From contig DATDJF010000111.1 in NCBI GenBank assembly GCA_036520715.1, positions 1 through 11,115 of the forward strand: 11,115 nt of DNA. Reading direction: 5' to 3'. A program made the translations under genes and the position numbers. This DNA is from JAEUPI01 sp036520715. GTDB taxonomy: Bacteria > Pseudomonadota > Gammaproteobacteria > Burkholderiales > Burkholderiaceae_C. Positions 8,353-11,115 of this stretch are shown piece after piece (the stretch's first letter is position 1; the number at the start of each line of letters is the position of its first letter). The notes below the pieces were generated by a model, which was given only the letters and a program-made list of their open reading frames with translations, was not told the origin of the DNA and made no database searches.

Positions 8353-10200
8353 GTGCTGCCCGCCGGCTTCATTCAGGAGTTGTTGACCCGCGTCGACGTC
8401 GTCGAGGTGGTCGGCCGCCACGTCGAGCTCAAGCGCGCCGGCACCGTGCACAAGGGGCTGTGTCCGTTCCATGGCGAAAAGTCGCCGAGCTTCACCGTCA
8501 GCCCGAGCCGCCAGACCTACCACTGCTTCGGCTGCGGAGTCCATGGCGACGCGATCAGGTTCCTGATGGAGAACCAGGGCCTGCCGTTCATGGACGCGGT
8601 GCGCGAGCTGGCGCAGCGCGCCGGCGTCACCGTTCCGGAGGGTGACTCGAGCCCGGAGGAACGCGCTCGCGAGGCCGAGCAGCGCGAGAAGCGGCAAACC
8701 CTCACCGACGTGCTCACGCGCGCCGGCGAGCACTACAAGGCCGCATTGAAAAGCACGCCGCGCGCCGTCGACTACCTCAAGCGGCGCGGCCTCACCGGCG
8801 AGATCGCCGCGCGCTTCGGCCTGGGCTACGCGCCCGCCGGATGGCGCAGCCTCGCCAGCGCGTTCGCCCGCTACGACGACCCGTTGCTGGCCGAAGCGGG
8901 CCTGGTCATCGTGCAGGGTGATGGCGAGGAACAAAAGCGCTACGACCGTTTTCGCGACCGCATCATGTTTCCGATCCGATCGGTGCGCGGCGAGGTCATC
9001 GGCTTCGGCGGCCGGGTCATCGACGACGGCGAGCCCAAGTACCTCAACTCGCCGGAGACACCGCTGTTCGTCAAGGGCCGCGAGCTGTACGGCCTCTACG
9101 AAGCCCGCTCGGCGCTGCGCGAGGCCGGCTACGCCCTGGTCGTCGAGGGCTACATGGACGTGGTGGCGCTGGCCCAGTCGGGCTTCGGCCAGGCGGTGGC
9201 CACGCTCGGCACGGCGTGCACCGCCGAGCACGTGGCCAAGCTGTTCCGTTTCACCGACCACGTGGTGTTCAGCTTCGATGGCGACGCCGCCGGGCGACGC
9301 GCCGCAGGGCGTGCGCTCGAGGCCGCACTGCCGCACGCCACCGACCTGCGCAGCGTGCGGTTCCTGTTCCTGCCACCCGAGCACGACCCCGACTCGTTCG
9401 TGCGCGAGCACGGCGCGGCCGCGTTCGAGCAGCAGGTGGCCGCCGCGGTGCCGCTGTCGCGCATGCTGCTGCAAACGGCGCAGGACGGCTGCGATCTGGC
9501 GCTCGCCGAAGGCCGCGCCCGTTTGCTGGCACAGGCCAAGCCGATGGTCGAGCTGCTTCCTGCCGGCGCCTTGCGCCAGCAGGTGATGGCCGAAGTCGCG
9601 CGCGCCGGCGGCACCTCCAGCGAGCAACTCGCAGCCTTGTGGGATCCGCCCAGCGCAGCGCGCGCAGCCAGGCCGGCGCAGGCCGGCAGACCCGCGCCGC
9701 GCCGCATCGCGCTCGCGCGCAACGCCGCGACGCTGCTCGATCGCGCCGTGTGGCTGCTGTTGCAGCGCTGCGACCTGTGGGAGCGCATCGGCGCCGAAGA
9801 CCACGAGCGGCTGGCCACCCAGCCGGCGCCCTATGGCAGCTTGTTCGCGCTGCTCGACCGCTGCGTGCACGACCACGGTGCGCTGAGCCGCAGCGGCCTG
9901 ATCGACTGGTTGCGTCACGCAGCGAGCGAGGATGCCGAAGTGGCCGCGCTGCTCGATCGCTCGGCGGCGCTGCACGACCTCGACGACGGCGTCGACGCGC
10001 TCGACGATCTGCGCAAGCTGCTGCTGCGCCTGCAACTGGTGCAGGTGAACAGCGAACGCACCTTGCTCGTCGAGTCGGGGCAACTGGCCGGCGACGACCT
10101 GGCTCGCTTCAACGAGTTGGGCAAGCGCCTGAGCGAATTGAGCGCCGCACTGGCCGGCAACGACGCGCAGCCCGGGCAGCGATCCTCCGGCCGACTTTGA
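8353..10200 (+). CDS. dnaG: DNA primase DnaG
   Basis: Synthesises the RNA primers for lagging-strand and origin-dependent DNA replication, working with the DnaB helicase. The 615-residue product has full family architecture and length. The zinc-binding CHC2 domain has C37, H40, C58 and C61 (CPFH...CFGC). The catalytic core includes the basic block RDRIMFPIR (201-209), PKYLNSPET (228-236) and the TOPRIM acidic residues E265 (VEGYMD) and D309/D311 (FDGD). The C-terminal third (about 450-615) is the variable DnaB-interacting domain, preceded by an Ala/Arg/Pro-rich linker (about 432-452). The start is GTG at 8353: MLPAGFIQELLTRVDVVEVVG matches the usual DnaG N-terminus exactly, and no Shine-Dalgarno is present. 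rpoD follows after 292 bp, the standard macromolecular-synthesis order, but rpsU is not next to it. Confidence 0.97.
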   Translation: MLPAGFIQELLTRVDVVEVVGRHVELKRAGTVHKGLCPFHGEKSPSFTVSPSRQTYHCFGCGVHGDAIRFLMENQGLPFMDAVRELAQRAGVTVPEGDSSPEERAREAEQREKRQTLTDVLTRAGEHYKAALKSTPRAVDYLKRRGLTGEIAARFGLGYAPAGWRSLASAFARYDDPLLAEAGLVIVQGDGEEQKRYDRFRDRIMFPIRSVRGEVIGFGGRVIDDGEPKYLNSPETPLFVKGRELYGLYEARSALREAGYALVVEGYMDVVALAQSGFGQAVATLGTACTAEHVAKLFRFTDHVVFSFDGDAAGRRAAGRALEAALPHATDLRSVRFLFLPPEHDPDSFVREHGAAAFEQQVAAAVPLSRMLLQTAQDGCDLALAEGRARLLAQAKPMVELLPAGALRQQVMAEVARAGGTSSEQLAALWDPPSAARAARPAQAGRPAPRRIALARNAATLLDRAVWLLLQRCDLWERIGAEDHERLATQPAPYGSLFALLDRCVHDHGALSRSGLIDWLRHAASEDAEVAALLDRSAALHDLDDGVDALDDLRKLLLRLQLVQVNSERTLLVESGQLAGDDLARFNELGKRLSELSAALAGNDAQPGQRSSGRL

Positions 10201-10226
10201 CTGAGGCCCCCGAGTTAGACGATAAT
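10197..10226 (+). promoter_or_regulatory. Strong sigma-70 promoter for rpoD overlapping the dnaG stop
   Basis: TTGACT (10197-10202) and GATAAT (10221-10226) each match the consensus at five of six positions, with an 18-bp spacer. The -35 includes the TGA stop codon of dnaG. Transcription should start near 10232-10235. This is the best promoter in the window and would let rpoD be expressed independently of dnaG. Confidence 0.7.
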
Positions 10227-10232
10227 TCGCAA

Positions 10233-10492
10233 TTCGTTGCAGCGGCAAGAGTGACAGCAGCGCTGACCCTTTCAGGGCAGGGACCCGGCCCCCCGCGACA
10301 CGGGGCACATACAGGCCACATATCCCTCCAGGCGTTGCCCGGCTACCCAGCATTCACGCGAACTTGCCTGCCTGAGACCTCTCCCGCACGCGGCGGTGGC
10401 GCTGCCGTGCGGGTTCGCGCGTGTTCGGATCGATTCCGAAGTGCCCCATTGAGGTTTGGCCTGCCGCCCGTAGCTACCCGACAGAGGACCGC
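10233..10492 (+). other. Structured 5' leader of rpoD
   Basis: About 260 nt lie between the predicted transcription start and the rpoD ATG. Short hairpins visible: CTG-CCCT pairing with AGGG-CAG with one bulged A (10263-10280); CCCCG/CGGGG (10291-10305); CCCGCACG/CGTGCGGG with a 15-nt loop (10383-10413); and TTCGGA/TCCGAA with a 5-nt loop (10424-10440). None is followed by a T-tract. I recognise no tRNA, riboswitch or known small RNA. A GTG-started open frame (10251-10496) ends across the rpoD start codon but has no recognisable product. Confidence 0.5.
10484..10488 (+). promoter_or_regulatory. rpoD Shine-Dalgarno sequence
   Basis: GAGGA lies four nucleotides before the ATG at 10493 and fixes that codon as the rpoD start, ahead of the first in-frame internal methionine (M145). 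Confidence 0.7.
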
Positions 10493-11115
10493 ATGACCCC
10501 CAAAAAGCCCGCCGCCAAGCCCGCGACCAAGGCCAAGCCGAAGAACCACGCCGAAGCTCCCAAGCGACCCGCCAAGGCGGCCGCCCCGGCGCCCAAGCCT
10601 GCGCACGCCAAACCCCACGCGCGCCACACGCCCGCGCCAGTCAAGCCGGCCAAGGGCGGCAAGCACGAGGCACCGGCCAAACCGGCCGCACACCCGGTCA
10701 AGGCGGCGGCGCACCCGGCAAAGCCCGCGGCCAAGGCTGCAACCGGCAAGCCGGCGGCGCCTGCCAAGGGCAAGGCAAAGGGCAACGGCAAGGAGGCCAC
10801 CGCGCAGGGCAAGCCCGGCGTGCCGGTCGAAGAGGATTTCAACGACGTCGACACCGAGCTCGAAGTCGAGGCCGATGCCGAGGTCGTCGAGACGGCCAAG
10901 GAAGAGAAGGCCAAGCCGCTGCGCATGAAGGTGTCGCGCGCCAAGGAGCGCGCGCTGATGCGCGAGTTCGGCCTCGACGAGACCCTGCTCACCGAAGAAG
11001 AGGTCGCCAAGCGCCGCCAGGAGCTCAAGACGCTCATCAAGATGGGCAAGACGCGCGGCTTCCTGACGCACCAGGAGATCAACGACCACCTGCCCGAGAA
11101 GCTGGTCGACAACGA
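10493..11115 (+). CDS. rpoD: RNA polymerase primary sigma factor RpoD (partial, N-terminal 207 residues)
   Basis: Housekeeping sigma-70 subunit directing RNA polymerase to most promoters. Only the N-terminus is in the window; the frame is open to the right edge. Residues 1 to about 101 are a low-complexity Lys/Ala/Pro/His-rich basic tail resembling histone H1. Residues about 113-139 are strongly acidic (EEDFNDVDTELEVEADAEVVE). A mixed-charge stretch (KVSRAKERALMREFGLDE) leads into sigma region 1.1 at about 173, with RRQELKTLIKMGKTRGFLTH and EINDHLPEKLVDN, which aligns with QLKLLVTRGKEQGYLTYAEVNDHLPE of E. coli RpoD. E. coli starts within a few residues of region 1.1, so this protein carries about 170 extra residues, a known type of extension in Burkholderiales. 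Position after dnaG supports the call. Confidence 0.95.
   Translation, partial: MTPKKPAAKPATKAKPKNHAEAPKRPAKAAAPAPKPAHAKPHARHTPAPVKPAKGGKHEAPAKPAAHPVKAAAHPAKPAAKAATGKPAAPAKGKAKGNGKEATAQGKPGVPVEEDFNDVDTELEVEADAEVVETAKEEKAKPLRMKVSRAKERALMREFGLDETLLTEEEVAKRRQELKTLIKMGKTRGFLTHQEINDHLPEKLVDN

Noticed and set aside
8287..10353. A 688-codon minus-strand frame opposite dnaG
   Set aside because: Antisense shadow; no domain, promoter or Shine-Dalgarno supports it.
10233..10492. Possible tRNA or known riboswitch in the rpoD leader
   Set aside because: No T-loop consensus, CCA-type acceptor pairing or recognisable aptamer core was found on either strand.
10251..10496. GTG-started frame in the rpoD leader whose TGA overlaps the rpoD ATG
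   Set aside because: The ATGA overlap looks like translational coupling, but no Shine-Dalgarno or recognisable protein is present, and the frame is the tail of a longer out-of-frame run through dnaG.

Overview
This is chromosomal housekeeping DNA from a GC-rich bacterium, most likely a betaproteobacterium of the order Burkholderiales (Leptothrix/Rubrivivax/Methylibium-like). The assignment rests on the combination of a classical fused ArgA, a YggX iron-trafficking protein, a short BpH3-type H-NS protein, and an RpoD with a long Lys/Ala/Pro-rich N-terminal extension. No transposase, integrase, phage gene, CRISPR array, rRNA or tRNA is visible. Gene order and base composition look uniform, so nothing points to recent transfer.

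Layout: the left quarter (1-2955) is the N-terminal three quarters of the DEAH-box RNA helicase HrpA on the minus strand, running off the left edge. A 71-bp divergent spacer separates it from argA (3027-4370), which is followed closely by yggX (4409-4681). Next come an H-NS-family gene (4846-5166) with its own Shine-Dalgarno sequence, and a large membrane-anchored c-di-GMP signalling protein (MASE1-PAS-PAS-GGDEF-EAL, 5243-8290). The right end is the macromolecular-synthesis pair dnaG (8353-10200) and rpoD (10493 to beyond the right edge). No rpsU lies next to dnaG; the c-di-GMP gene occupies the position upstream of it.

How the parts relate: hrpA acts on RNA and translation, argA starts arginine synthesis, yggX protects iron-sulfur enzymes, the H-NS protein organises the nucleoid, the GGDEF/EAL protein controls c-di-GMP, and dnaG/rpoD start replication primers and transcription. 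Apart from argA-yggX and dnaG-rpoD they do not look like one pathway.

The less ordinary signals are non-coding or in domain detail: a 13-bp perfect inverted repeat spanning the stop codon of the c-di-GMP gene and the dnaG start region; two interleaved inverted repeats after the H-NS gene that could fold as a pseudoknot; a near-consensus promoter overlapping the dnaG stop, followed by a structured leader of about 260 nt before rpoD; three genes (hrpA, argA, dnaG) that lack a Shine-Dalgarno but have a -10-like hexamer 6-10 nt before the start codon; and a degenerate inhibitory site in the GGDEF domain. I see no convincing undescribed biological system. All gene-free stretches are under 300 bases.
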